Assembly: GCA_027627225.1 (NCBI GenBank)
Contig: CM051034.1
Location: forward strand, 21,002,480-21,066,479
Length of the DNA: 64,000 bases
Direction of reading: 5' to 3'
From: Congeria kusceri
Lineage: Eukaryota; Mollusca; Bivalvia; Myida; Dreissenidae
In this document: positions 50,518-61,400 of the stretch, one piece after another
Layout: every line of letters starts with the position of its first letter
Numbering within the stretch: the first letter of the stretch is position 1
Translations under genes and position numbers: made by a program
Notes under the pieces: generated by a model
Seen by the model: the letters and a program-made list of their open reading frames with translations, nothing else
Database searches by the model: none
What the model was told of the DNA's origin: nothing

Positions 50518-53058
50518 TATCCTCGTGTCACCAGTTTTCGCCGATGTAAGAAACAAAATGCCTTTGTTTGACAATGCAAGCAAAACTTTTGAAAAACTAA
50601 ATAACTTTGTTTAAAATAAACCACTTACCTTAAATAATAAAGTGAAGTTGTTTATTTATTTGTTTGCTTTATGCATTAAAAATACTACAATGTCAGTGCA
50701 CTGTGTACAAAGTCAATGACCCGTGACGTCACCTATTTTCGCCGGTTACACTCAACTGTTCAATGAGGGTTGTTCAATAAAGTATAAAGAAGTAAACAAC
50801 TGTAAGTTAACTAGTAAATAACTGTTAAAACATTATGTTTATGTTTTATATGTACACTTAGTGAAATATTTATTCTTCTTTGCTTGCACAACTTGGGCAA
50901 AGGAATTGATCTCCACTTCTAAGCACTTTAACTGGAGTGCAAAATTTAAGGTGAACCCATCTGTCACAAACATCACATTGTGCCCATTTCACAAGTGTAA
51001 GATTTATGCAGTACTTTAACTCTGTGGGTGTGAACAATTTACAAACACAGCATTTTTCAGATTCTGGAACATCATCCTCAGAAGTCTCCGAGTCAGTGTA
51101 GGTGTCATGCAAGACATTTGACTTGTTCTCTGTAGAAGTACCAGGTTTAGGGTTTGTACATGTTGATGATTTTGATGATTTATTTTTGTTTTCTGTTGAC
51201 CAAGGTTTTACAGACTTTGCTGGTTTATTTTTACTCAAGTGTTCTTTTACTTTATTGTACACAATATCTTCAGTAATAGGTTTACCAGCTACAACCTTGC
51301 TAAGTGTTTTTCTCACTTTTGCAGCACGGACATTGTTCACAATTGGCGCACATCTTTTGCCAAAAAATTCAACTGAGGTTTCAACAGATGTTTCAAAGGA
51401 TTGTTCAACCAACTTGTTTGGGTCAATGTTTGTGAAAGCTAGTGAGGGTGCAATGGCAATGTCACTCACTACAGTGTCATTGAATGGATATATTCCACAA
51501 CGCCGGAATGCCGATTGAATGTTAACTGGTGTTAGTGTGGCAGTGTAAGCTTTACACGCAATACTACAAACATCATTTTTTGTCACAACATTACCACCAG
51601 AAACTCTTGTGTGGTGATAACATGCTTCATTCCATGCATTTTGAAACGGCCCAAAACAGGACACATCAATGGGTTGGAGTAGGTGGCTGCAATGCGGCGG
51701 GAGAACAAAGAGAATAATATGGTTGCTTTTGCCCACTCAATTAAACCGATTGAAACATGACTTTTATGTCCATCATATAGAATGAGAACTGGGTTGTTAG
51801 CGTCACGTCTTGGTAACACTCTTTCTGCATGGTATTTGATGTAATTTGAAAATATGTCGGTATTGGACCAGCCAGACTCAGACACTGTCGCTGATGTTCC
51901 TGGAGTTGATCCTTCTACAAGGGTAGCTGGCATTCTGGCGCCAGGAAATATCAAATATGGTGGAATGTGTTGTCCTAAAGCGTTACCTCCACCAATGAGT
52001 GTTACTGTTTGAGACCTACCAGCTGTTACAGCCTGCGCTTTGTATAATGTACCAGTTACAATTTTAGGGGGTTTGTGATTTATTCTAAGGCCCTTTTCAT
52101 CAATGTTGTAAATTCTACCAGGCTTGTCTGTCAAATGATACTTGGTTAAAATTGTGTGCAGTTCTATAAAGTAACTGTCAATGGTTGTTCTAGTAGCACT
52201 TTTGGCTCTTGCTATTACTAGTGACTGTGGCTTTTTTACTTTTAAATCGGGCCATCTACTTAAAAATCCATACAGCCACTTCAAACTAAATTTGTCCCCT
52301 TGTTGTTTAAGTCCCAAATGAATGGCATAATCTGTGGCCAAGTTAATTGTCTCTTGCCGAGAATATCCAAAACCTATTTCAGCCATAGTTTTAATATGGT
52401 TATATAGGGAAGCTTCCTGTTCAATAGTAAAGCATGGTGAAGGGCCAGATTTGACAGTGTCAATATCAATTTTGCCTCGAACTCTGTCTTTTAGAGTGTT
52501 TATGGGAATGCCAAACATTTTGGCAACCCTCTCTACCGGAAGCCCCTGTTCAATACACATTTTGTAAGCGTCCGATAAGTCATCATGTGAACAACTGGCT
52601 CTGTAACTGCCACATTGCCAAAGTAGGTGCCTTAAAATAGACTTCTAAAACGTTAGAAATGATAAGGAGACACATGGTACATTTTTAATCGGCGTTCTGT
52701 CAAACTGACATGAATTTGACAGACAGCGGGAATGTGACGTCACACTGTGTCTGCTGCACATTATACATGTAAAACAATGAACAATGTCATAATATTTAAT
52801 AATTAAAATAGTTAGAAAAAGAGTAGAAAAAATGGCTTATGTTTTTACGCATTTTTTGCAGTTCAATTTTCATCAGTCTATTTCTTACCTTTCGAATTTC
52901 CATTTTCAAAACAAACGCAGCGTACTACATCGTTTACTACATTGTTTACTCTCGGCGCAGGTCAACTGTGAAATCTCGCGAGACGATACATAGGTTACAT
53001 TGCACCAAATGCTATCGGCGAAAATAGGAGAACGGCGAAAATAGGTGACGTGACGACA
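50518..53058 (-). mobile_element. pogo-like DNA transposon, 2541 bp
   Basis: Terminal inverted repeats of 26 bp match at 20 positions without gaps (left TATCCTCGTGTCACCAGTTT.., right, inverted, TGTCGTCACGTCACCTATTT..). Both are bounded by TA (50516-50517 and 53059-53060). Additional copies of the CCTATTTTCGCCG motif lie 201 bp inside the left end (50732-50744) and, inverted, 17 bp inside the right end (53016). The only gene is a DDE transposase on the minus strand. Size, TA duplication and transposase type fit the pogo/Tigger group. It sits in intron 1 of the recombinase-like pseudogene, opposite in orientation. Confidence 0.85.
50870..52560 (-). pseudogene. pogo/Tigger-type DDE transposase with one frameshift
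   Basis: Two overlapping frames (52560-51583 and 51736-50870) together cover one transposase. The first has a helix-turn-helix of the pipsqueak/CENP-B kind (LPVERVAKMFGIPINTLKDR), then catalytic Asp at about residue 154 (YNIDEKG) and about 263 (LILYDGHKSH). The second resumes with LFVLPPHCSHLLQPIDV, carrying the third Asp about 35 residues after the second, which is a DDD triad as in pogo. The last 60 residues form a Cys/His cluster (CCVCK..CDVC..WVHLKFC..CPSC) like a PHD finger. The frame breaks at a run of four A (plus-strand T, 51727-51730); one base is missing relative to the open frame. The first helix of the DNA-binding domain (SYRASCSHDDLSDAYK) lies in frame upstream of the first ATG, so the real start may be in a lost or separate 5' exon. 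Mature function needs an intact frame, so this copy is probably inactive. Confidence 0.88.
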
Positions 53059-53602
53059 TACGTGTGTGGTTGGAACCGTAGTTTAGGCGTAAACAATATT
53101 TAAATAATTAATGTTTATTTTTAACATTTGAAACGCAATGCTTCATATGTATGTTTTCTTTTTAAACGACCCGTTTTAGGCCCTCGATATTAGTCGATGT
53201 TTACACCCATTATGGCATGCATTTTAAAACTATGTGTTGAGCAAATATTTCAACACCACAGTTTTTTGCACTTTGTGTTGAAATGTTTTGTGTAAGAAAT
53301 TCGGCAAAATATAACTTACAGTGTGGATACAAAATTAAGACCAGAAAAAGGTAAAAGTAATTTATTATGTTAGTACTGATCAACATATCAAATCCATGGA
53401 ATTGTGTGTCATAGGCCGAAAATATCTACTGTACAGTAGATCTATACCTATGCTTTTCATCACCTGTGTGACACAAATTAAAAAGGTAAATTGTTATGCA
53501 TCTTATTTGCATAGAGCTATAATTATGAAGACAGTTTTAATTGTTTAAGTCAACGCTACTAGTAAATGACAATTCTTTCAAATATTTTTTTTTTGCTTCA
53601 GC

Positions 53603-54140
53603 TGCTGATGAAACTCCGGGCCCCGAGTGATAGAATTAGTAACGATTAACCACAATAAAGATTCGCCACAAATCGATTCACTACAGTGTAATGACGATTC
53701 GCCAGAGGGTGATAACGATTTGCCACTGTGTGTTATAACGATTCTCAACAAACTGGATTTACCAGATATACTTCGCCCTGTTGTGCAATGTAAATGGATA
53801 AATGTTGGGGAAAATGAATGGGTGAATTATGTGCAAATCATCATTGACTTATGCTTAATTGACCAACTTGCGCCTACTTCACGGAGTGATTAGAGCTTCG
53901 CAGCTGGCGGGTCATTTGCGAACTTGGAAATGGGATTTTTAAATGCGACATTCAGCTCTCAGAGGTGACAATTTGATGCAGCTCGCACATTTTTCGAGGT
54001 GTTCTTGTGGTATTCTTTTGCAAGCTCCACGGGATGACTGCATACCATGCTCGCTTGGTTTTCCGGTGGCTTCCTTGTCAAAAAAATGTGAGACGTTTGT
54101 TCAACTGGATGTCTGTTATTTGACTGACACCTGTTGTTTC
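53603..54140 (+). other. Exon-like open stretch of unknown origin
   Basis: After a good acceptor (TTTTTTGCTTCAG, 53601) there is an open frame from 53627 to 53893 (TDSPEGDNDLPL-like acidic start, then LDLPDILRPVVQCKWINV) and a second at 53943-54143 with several Cys (CSCGILL, DDCIPCS). The acceptor-proximal frame has stops, so the stretch cannot be joined to the neighbouring exons without a break. No family recognised; possibly a decayed exon. Confidence 0.25.
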
Positions 54141-54689
54141 TAAACCGTTCTTTGCCCTAATCTGTAAAATTGCGCATTTTTATGTTTGTGTTTGTTAAAT
54201 TTCATTTGTTTTCCTCTTTTGATAAATATAAATTTAATTATAAATATTAAATATTTTTATCCAAAAAGTACTTTTTTATGCTTGTGTTGAATTTTCTCTC
54301 TATGTTCTTTCTTTTCTTGCATGCATAATGCTCATCAAATAGGCAAAAAGAAACAAACAACATACATTTTACATTGTTTATACTTTATTATTAATTAATT
54401 CATTCATTAATTTCTTATTAAATCTTTTGACAATGCCATGTATAAATGTGAATAAATCTGTTAAACTCTATTTGTATTTGTGTGTGTGTGTGTGTGTTTT
54501 TGTGACAAGCACTGCATGTAAACAACAATAAAAAGTAGTCCCTCATGAATATTAATTGAGGCAACCAGCTTCATGGAAAAATAAATGCCTGTCACATGAT
54601 GCATTTCAGCCAATCAGAACACTGTAAAATGATGAGACCAAAGGAAATTGTAATTATTCTGTCATGAATAGTGCATTGTCAGTATTTGC

Positions 54690-55452
54690 CTCGTTAACAC
54701 TCTAGAGGCCCCATTTATTGACCAATCTCCATTCAACTTGCCCATAATATTTATCCCAATGAATACTAGGCTGAGTTGGAAACTGGATCATGTGGGATCA
54801 AAACCTATGTCACTAGGTCACAATGTAAGAAAAGCTTGTTAACAAAGCTGTTTTTGCCCAATCAACATGAAACTTGCTCAAAATATTTTTTGATGATATC
54901 TTGGCCAAGTTCGAAAATGGTTCGGCTCCTTTGAAAAACATGGCCGCCTGAAGGTGGGACAGTTTTCCTTATATAGCTATAGAAAAAAAGCTGGTTAACA
55001 CTTAAGAGGTTACATTTTTACCCAATCAACATGAAACTAGCTTTATCTTCATGATATCTCAGCTGAGTTTGGAAATGGTTCTGCTCTGTTGAACACCATG
55101 GCCTCCAGGGTGTGGGGAAGTTTTCCTTATATAGCTATAGGAAAAGTTTGTGAACACTTCTAGATGTCATATGTTTGCGCAATAATCATGAAACTATCTC
55201 AGTACATCCGTTTTGATGATAATTAGGTTGGTTCCGCTCCATTAAAAAAAACATGGCAGCCAGGGGGCGGGGAAGGTTTCCTTAGATGGCTATATTGAAA
55301 ACTTAAAAGCGTGTGACCACTCTAGAGGACATATTTATCAACAACTCTTAAAGCTTGCTAAAAACTTGAAAACTAGGTTACTAGTGCAAAATGAAGAAAA
55401 AGCTTGTGAACCCTCTCTGGTGAGCGACCTAAGGCCTTTTGGCCCTCTTGTT
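54690..55452 (+). repeat. Dispersed repeat of the AGCTCACCTGAGC family, 5' truncated
   Basis: Units with CTCTAGAGG-CACATTTATT, ATCAACATGAAACT and ATATCTTGGCCAAGTT; end GGTGAGCGACCTAAGGCCTTTTGGCCCTCTTGTTC, with a hairpin before TCTTGTT as at 9030. Confidence 0.55.
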
Positions 55453-55454
55453 CA

Positions 55455-56505
55455 GATGAGCTATTGGTATATGGACCTCTCCTGCGTCTTTCGTATGCCG
55501 TCATTGCCCCGTCAACAATTTTCTCACACCAGTGACACTAGAGTTATTGCTCCTTTTTCATGCAAATAAATGCAAATATGCCTTTTTGCAACATATAGAC
55601 TTTATTTTCCAATCTTTACCAAACTCTCACAGTTTGTGTATGACCGTCGGATCTCAGCAGGAGCCAAAAATGGGTAAGATTATGGTACACACTCTGTAGT
55701 TATTTGTTTCTGAAGAAAAATACAAAAATTGACACTGTTCAGGCTAGAAACTTTATTTTTCATCCATTCTTCACCAGTCTTCACCAATCTTGCACATTTT
55801 GTCTATAACCAGAAGATTACATGTGAAGTCAAATATCAGCAAGATCGGGCCAGAAATACCAGAGTTATTACCTTTTGTTCGTGAAAAAAAATGCAAAAAT
55901 AGACATTGTTCAGGATACAGACATCATTTTTCATCAATTTTTCACTATTCTTGCACTGTTTGTTTATGTCCATAGTATTTTAAGTAACGATAAATTTAAG
56001 CAAGATTGGACCAGAAATACCAGAGATATTGCCCTTTATGAAAAAAAAAATGCAAAAATGGACATTCTCCAGAAAATAAATTTTCAATTTTTCATTCAGT
56101 CTTCACCAATCTTGCACAGTTTGTGACCTTAAAATTACATATGAAGTAAAGTTTCAGACTAAATATAGCATAGCCATCACAATAATCACATCACAACCAG
56201 TTCTTCAAAACTGCTTGTGAAAAGACATCAAAATGTTCGAAACTTTCCAGGATTCAATTGTCATTAACTTAATGAAAATGGGTAAGACAAGAATATTGAG
56301 AAAAAAGACTAGGATAGGTGAAACATACTGCACCTCCACTACCCAAGTTGAACTTTAGTTCAAAGCCCATTGCACTAAAATCAAACCAATCCTAACCCCC
56401 TCTGCAGGTACATGAGTATTGTTCATATTTCTGTTCACAGTATGGTCTTCATCTGTTCCTGTACTCAAGGTGAGCGCTTTGGACCATCATTGTCCTCTTG
56501 TTCTT
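55455..56505 (+). repeat. Dispersed repeat (GAGCTATTGGTATA type)
   Basis: Starts ATGAGCTATTGGTATATGGACC, three to four units with CAATCTTGCACAGTTTGT and CCAGAAATACCAGAG-TATT, end GGTGAGCGCTTTGGACCATCATTGTCCTCTTGTTC. A second member is at 60025-60600. Confidence 0.55.
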
Positions 56506-56572
56506 GCCATTCAGTTGATGTTAATTCATTTATGTGAACAGTTTTTTTTATTGTCATTAACGTCTATTTCAG

Positions 56573-58084
56573 AAACCTGAAAGGTACTGTGTCTACTGTA
56601 AATCCATTGTCCTCAATGGAAAGTTAAAAAGACACATGATCAGAAAACACAAAAGTGAACCTGAGTTAGAAGACATACTCAATGAACCTTCTGCCGTCCA
56701 GAATAGCTTCTTTGAAACGAAACGCAGAGAAGGAATTTATGAATTCAACGCAGCACGTATGGCTGATGGAAAAGAAATTGAAATGAGAGAAAGAAAACCC
56801 AAATTTGAGGACCAGGTTCGGTTCTGTGCTGACTGTAAACGTTTCCTGTCGAACAAGTATTTTTTTAAACACAAATGTGCGACGTTAAATCCTCAAGCAA
56901 TTAAGCCAAAATTACTCCAGAAAGCCTCTGATGAAAAAAATCAAAATGATGTTGAATTCAAAGTCATTCTCAATAGATTTATGGATGGGGAAATAGGAGA
57001 CCTGTACAGGACCGACAAATTTATTCAGTTGATTGGGTACAGACACTTTAATTTGCGAAGACATGAAGAGGGTAAACAGATGGAGGTGCGTAAAGTTGTC
57101 ATGGCTGAAATGAGAGAGTTGGGCCGGTTGTTTGTTGAATGCAAATCGCTATGCGGGCAAAACAAAACTTTGGAAGATATGCTCAGTCGACAGCATTTGC
57201 CAGACCTTATACAAGCTGTAGAACAGTTGGCATTTGATCAATATTCAATATACAGGAACAGAAAAGCATGGACAAAAACTGTTTCTTGATGCAGTAATTC
57301 TAAGGGCTTTAAAGACCCTACTTGGTTTCTAAAGTGAAACAATGCAAGATGAAAAGAGGAAAGAACTGAAACATATCATCACCGCATACAAGCATAAATC
57401 GAAAGAAATGTACCCAAAAGCGAGGCAAACTTGTGTCAAATCTTCACTAGAAAAAGCTAGAAAACCAGCTAATCTGCCAAATGCACAATCAGTAAAAAAA
57501 TTAAAAGAGTACATTGGATCACAAATTCAAAACATTCTTGAACATTACAATATTAAGCAGTATTCTTTACTCAGAAGTCTGGTTGTTGCTAGATTAACCT
57601 TGTATAATGCCCGACGGGGGGAAGAGGCCGAAAAAGGAGTTAGACTCCCAGATGAAGAAATTGAAAAATTTCATGATCCAGCTGAACGTTACTTCTGGGA
57701 AAATTTAAACTTGCCTAGCTCAACGGCAAAGGTAGAAGTATGTGCCTGTGCTGGTCCCAATTGATCTGGTGGAGGTCATAAACTTGCTTAACAGATATAG
57801 GTTAATGTTTGGAATCCAAGAATACAAAACATTCACGCATCTCGCACTGCTCTGGTTGGCATTCCGTAGCTGATGTTTGTAAGATGGCTGGTGTGAATGC
57901 CACAAAAAATGCGGCACAGGCTAACCGCAGTCTTTGCCAGCATTGCTATGGGAAAACAACAGCAAAAAGTTTTCTTCGAACACATGGGGCCATGATCTTG
58001 ATATTAATAAGGAAAATTACCAATGTCCCCAAGGAGTCCAAGCAGTAACTGTCATGGACAAAATGCTGAACATAGTTAATGAAG
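56573..58084 (+). pseudogene. Exon 2 of the recombinase-like pseudogene (zinc fingers and recombinase core)
   Basis: Opens in phase 0 with KPERYCVYCK. The first frame runs to TGA at 57287. The homologous reading then continues in the next frame (to 57764), with a TAA at 57330-57332, then the next (GTG at 57742), then the next (SGWHSVADVCKMAGVN), then KMRHRLTAVFASIAMG, then HDLDINKENYQCP. All five shifts are +1. Two fall in homopolymers: A6 at 57904-57909 and G4 at 57986-57989. Catalytic-type residues are visible: Arg in NARRGEE, Arg-His in KMRH, His in HMG|H, Tyr in KENY. The donor at 58085 (GAAG|GTCATG) gives the phase 1 needed by exon 3. Confidence 0.65.
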
Positions 58085-58577
58085 GTCATGATTTATGATT
58101 CAATATAATCACAGTTATAGAACACATTCATTTATATGTCTTGCAATAATTCGTTTGTCGAGCCCACTTGCAGTTAGCTCGACTGAATTGTCATAAGAGC
58201 AATTTAGTGTATGTGCGTGTAGTGGTCTCATAAGATATTTAAACTGTTATTGATAAGCTAGCTGCAGTGTTCCATGGTAAACTTTTTTGAGTATATCTTT
58301 TCTCTTGACAGGTTGCCAACAGGCATCTAGTATTAAAACAGGCAATGTCAACATGCTAACTTTCTTCCAGTTAATGTTGATAAATACATCTTGTATACTT
58401 ACAGTATGTTTGGCTAATTTACCAAGATTCGTTGATTCTTCCAGTAGTTACATCATTTCTGGTTATACAGCCTATAGCTAATCATTTCTGGTTTTACAGC
58501 CTATAGCCTATGGGAACAATGATCAATATGTGTGTTAACTTATGCTAAGTGACTTACATAAAAAAATTATATTATAG

Positions 58578-60797
58578 ACATGAGCCAGGCACCTCGTTTA
58601 AATCCTGATGGTGTGTATCCATGTGATATCAAGGTGAAACATTGTACAGATGCCAGAATGTGTTCAGGTAACAGATGTGTGCATAATTCGCATTTTTTTT
58701 ACACCAAAATTGGTATCCGAAATACTTTTACTTTCCAAAAAAATTGGTTCTTGGTTTAAGTAGTTCAGATGCTAGATGAAGACTTATGTATACTATTTAT
58801 TGTTTGCTTTGGGCTACATCTTACATTATGCTCTCACAGTCTGTGATAAAAAAAACTTGGGGTTCCTGAAGACCTGTAAAATTAGTTCAATTTCTTAAAA
58901 ACCTAGCTGGCATTAAAAAAATTCCATTCCAGATTAATTTTATGAAATTCAATATATGTTTTGCATATGCATTTGATTCTAAGTATTGCAAAAGATATAC
59001 GTAAGAGATAAATAACAGGATACTACCAATAAGGCTGATGCTCTGAATTCTTGATCGAATGCGTTACTATGAACAAATTATACTGTCTTATCGTTGTATT
59101 AAAATAAAAATACTACAAAGAAACTTGTGGTTTTGGCTATTCATAGTATTGTGGTTTGATTAAATATTATTAAAGTGTTATAAAGACAAATATTTCTAAC
59201 AATTTTTAATAATGTAGGCGTGCCTGCAATCAACGATATGGTTGAGGCCACTGATGATGACCATCTAACTGAAGAGAATTCTGTACAAGTGGAACAGCTC
59301 AGCACTAGTGGCCACAAAGAAAAGAGTTTGCATGGTATTGCATTATCATTTTTACAGATGTGGGTTATTTTGTAGGTGGTAACATTCGTATGCTGATGTA
59401 TTTCATTGCTAAGGCAAGCTTTTTCGATCATGATGTTTTGTATCATCTCTCAACCATTGGCACACTAATCTTGTACATGGAAGATCATATTGTTTTCTCT
59501 AAATCAATTAAAAGCTTTTTGTTTGACCTTTAATTAAAGAAACTTGGATAAAGATACAAATTGAAATTAATTTTGTATGCAATAGTAATGATGAGAGGAA
59601 ATGTTGGCACGGATCCAAACATCTTGCATATTACATTAATTAGTTTTGAAGTAGATCAACATAATGTTGCAAATATTGATCAGATTTAACCTAAACACAA
59701 ATCGGTTTCTTAATCTGTTCATTTTATTATTTCTTTTAATTTTGTTTTAAGATAAATGGTCCAGTGAAGACACTCAACTGTTGAGAACTTACTCTAAGCA
59801 ATTCATTTATCTTCGCCCTGATGGAAATGGCAATACAGGGAACTTGCCAAGTAAGGGTAATATTTCATCCCTATAACTTAATATCTTTGATATCAGTTGT
59901 TAACAAAGTAACATGAAGTTGTTGTTTTGTGTTCAGTATTCATAAGCATTCCCACACTGAAAACCCACTAGAACCTCCTGTTATTTTTTTAATAATCAAT
60001 GCAAAGGTTATACATTTTTATTCTGTGAGCTATTGGTATAGTGGGATTGGCCTGTGTCGTCCGTTTGGCGTCAACATTTGGGTTGATTGCTGCAATAGAG
60101 ACTTCACTTTTCACTCAATCCTGATCAAACATCCTGTATGGCAATAAAATCTCGGACTAGTTTGATAATGGGCATAATCAGAATGTGTGTGACCATAAAA
60201 TCGCCTACAAAATAGTGGGCCAAATCTGACCTGAGTCATTACCCCTTAATTATAAAAAAAATATATAAACGCTCTAGAGGCCACATTTTTCAAGCAATAT
60301 ATTTCATTCTTGCACAATTTGTGACAATAAAATCTTCGACGAATTTGACCATGGGTCTGCTAGGACTAGAAAAACCAGAGTTAGTGTCTTTTTCTGCAAA
60401 GATGTGCAGAAATTAGATCAGACCAGATCAGACCAGAAACATTGGACTTATTACCCCTTTTTCATGAAAAAATAAGCAAAAACATTTCTTTCCCAAACCG
60501 TTTGGGACTTTTGCGTAAATGTTCTACATTCACCGAATATCAATCAATCTATTGTCTTTCATACTTAAGTGAGCGATTTAGAGCCATCATGCTTTCTCGT
60601 TTGCATTTAACTTAATCATGTTGCACTTCTTTTTAGGCAAGGATGTTATTATACAGTTCTTGAGGGAAGAAACTCCAAGTTTGCTGTCCACCTTGACACT
60701 ACACCAGCAACATTTTAAAACTCGGGCAAAGTTGTTTAATGAAAGCAACACTATTAGACAGAAAACTGTTGTTGCTTTAACTAATATCACCTATTAA
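58578..60797 (+). CDS. Exons 3-6 of the recombinase-like gene (Myb-like C-terminus), open
   Basis: Exons 58578-58667, 59218-59334, 59752-59856 and 60637-60797 have canonical AG/GT borders and are all phase 1. They read MSQAPRLNPDGVYPCD, an acidic linker (NDMVEATDDDHLTEEN), a Myb/SANT-like segment with WSSEDTQLLRTYSKQFI and LPSKGKDVIIQFLREETP, and a basic helix (HQQHFKTRAKLFNE), ending at TAA. No disabling change is seen across 156 codons, unlike the exons upstream. Either decay started recently or this tail is still used in some transcript. Confidence 0.55.
60025..60600 (+). repeat. Dispersed repeat (GAGCTATTGGTATA type), second member
   Basis: Starts TGTGAGCTATTGGTATAGTGGG and ends AAGTGAGCGATTTAGAGCCATCATGC plus TTTCTCGTTT, in the intron before the last exon of the recombinase-like gene. 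Confidence 0.5.
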
Positions 60798-60975
60798 AAG
60801 AAGAACGGGGTTTTGTATTATATGCCCCCCTTAACTGGTGGTGGTACACTCAATGATATAGTTTGTTCTCATGATGTGGTTGAGATATGTTGCGTTTGTC
60901 TGTATATCGGTTGTACAAACATGTATATACTAAAACCAGTCCACTACCAACTTCCTGAACCTATTATAGTAATTT

Positions 60976-61166
60976 AAAGGGACTTGTTCACAGATCGGCA
61001 AATTGACAATTTTCCAACTTTTGTCAATATCCCCAAAAGGAAAATACAGTATATATAAACTAGCGAAACCACACTACAGACCAACATATATATTGGAAAT
61101 AAAGCGTTCTTTATGAAAAGTCATCAATTGAAATGGATAAAATCATAAAGCGTTTGTAACGGTTTT
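60976..61166 (+). repeat. Dispersed ~190-bp repeat, copy B
   Basis: AAGGGACTTGTTCACAGATCGG start and TATTGGAAATAAAGCG inside; matches 39517-39706. Confidence 0.5.
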
Positions 61167-61227
61167 CGTCAGTATTTGGGGAAACATGTGTATCATTTAC
61201 ATAGCATAAAACATCCATACTACTATT

Positions 61228-61400
61228 TGTAAGTCTGGATGGTCAAGCGGTTTCATAGACAATCTTTTGATCTTGACGGTCGTAGGTTAGAATCTTCAAA
61301 ATTCAGGCGTAACTTAAACTTGTCGTACGATCTTTGATAAAACAGAACCCTGGTATCTTTTGGTCTGTAAGTCGTCAACAGCTTAAACCGAATTTGCGGT
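61228..61400 (+). mobile_element. Degenerate tRNA-derived SINE
   Basis: A-box-like TGGTCAAGCGG at 61240-61250 and B-box-like AGGTTAGAATCT at 61284-61295, with a longer gap between them that recalls a Leu/Ser-type tRNA with a long variable arm. The B box has changed from the canonical GGTTCGAATCC. It continues as an unrelated body to about 61400. Not a working tRNA. Confidence 0.5.

Larger units (their letters stand above)
48617..56572 (+). other. Intron 1 of the recombinase-like pseudogene, packed with repeats
   Basis: An 8-kb interval between GTAAGT and TCTATTTCAG. It holds hairpin-headed repeats, a foldback element, the pogo-like transposon, an exon-like open stretch (53603-54140) and two further dispersed repeats. 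A (GT)n microsatellite of about 17 bases lies at 54479-54497. Confidence 0.5.
47634..60797 (+). pseudogene. Zinc-finger / tyrosine-recombinase-like protein with Myb-like C-terminus, decayed
   Basis: Inferred exons: 47634-48616, 56573-58084, 58578-58667, 59218-59334, 59752-59856, 60637-60797 (stop TAA at 60795-60797). Intron 1 is phase 0 and introns 2-5 are all phase 1, so the pieces fit one transcript. Order of parts: a repetitive Ser/Thr-rich N-terminus; a CxxC..H..H finger (YCVYCKSIV..KRHMIRKH); a second Cys/His cluster (FCADCKRF..HKC); a helical region; recombinase boxes (ARRGEEA, KMRH, HMG|HDLDINKENY); and a Trp-containing Myb-like region (KWSSEDTQLLRTYSKQF). I recognise this order from uncharacterised multi-exon genes of molluscs, cnidarians and fish; the family is not named here with certainty. 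At least six frame breaks and three stop codons disable exons 1 and 2. Exons 3-6 are clean. Confidence 0.65.

Noticed and set aside
51102..51518. 138-codon plus-strand frame
   Set aside because: Shadow of the transposase on the opposite strand.
61228..61300. A tRNA-Leu/Ser gene
   Set aside because: B box mutated (GGTTAGAATCT) and stems not paired; treated as SINE remnant.
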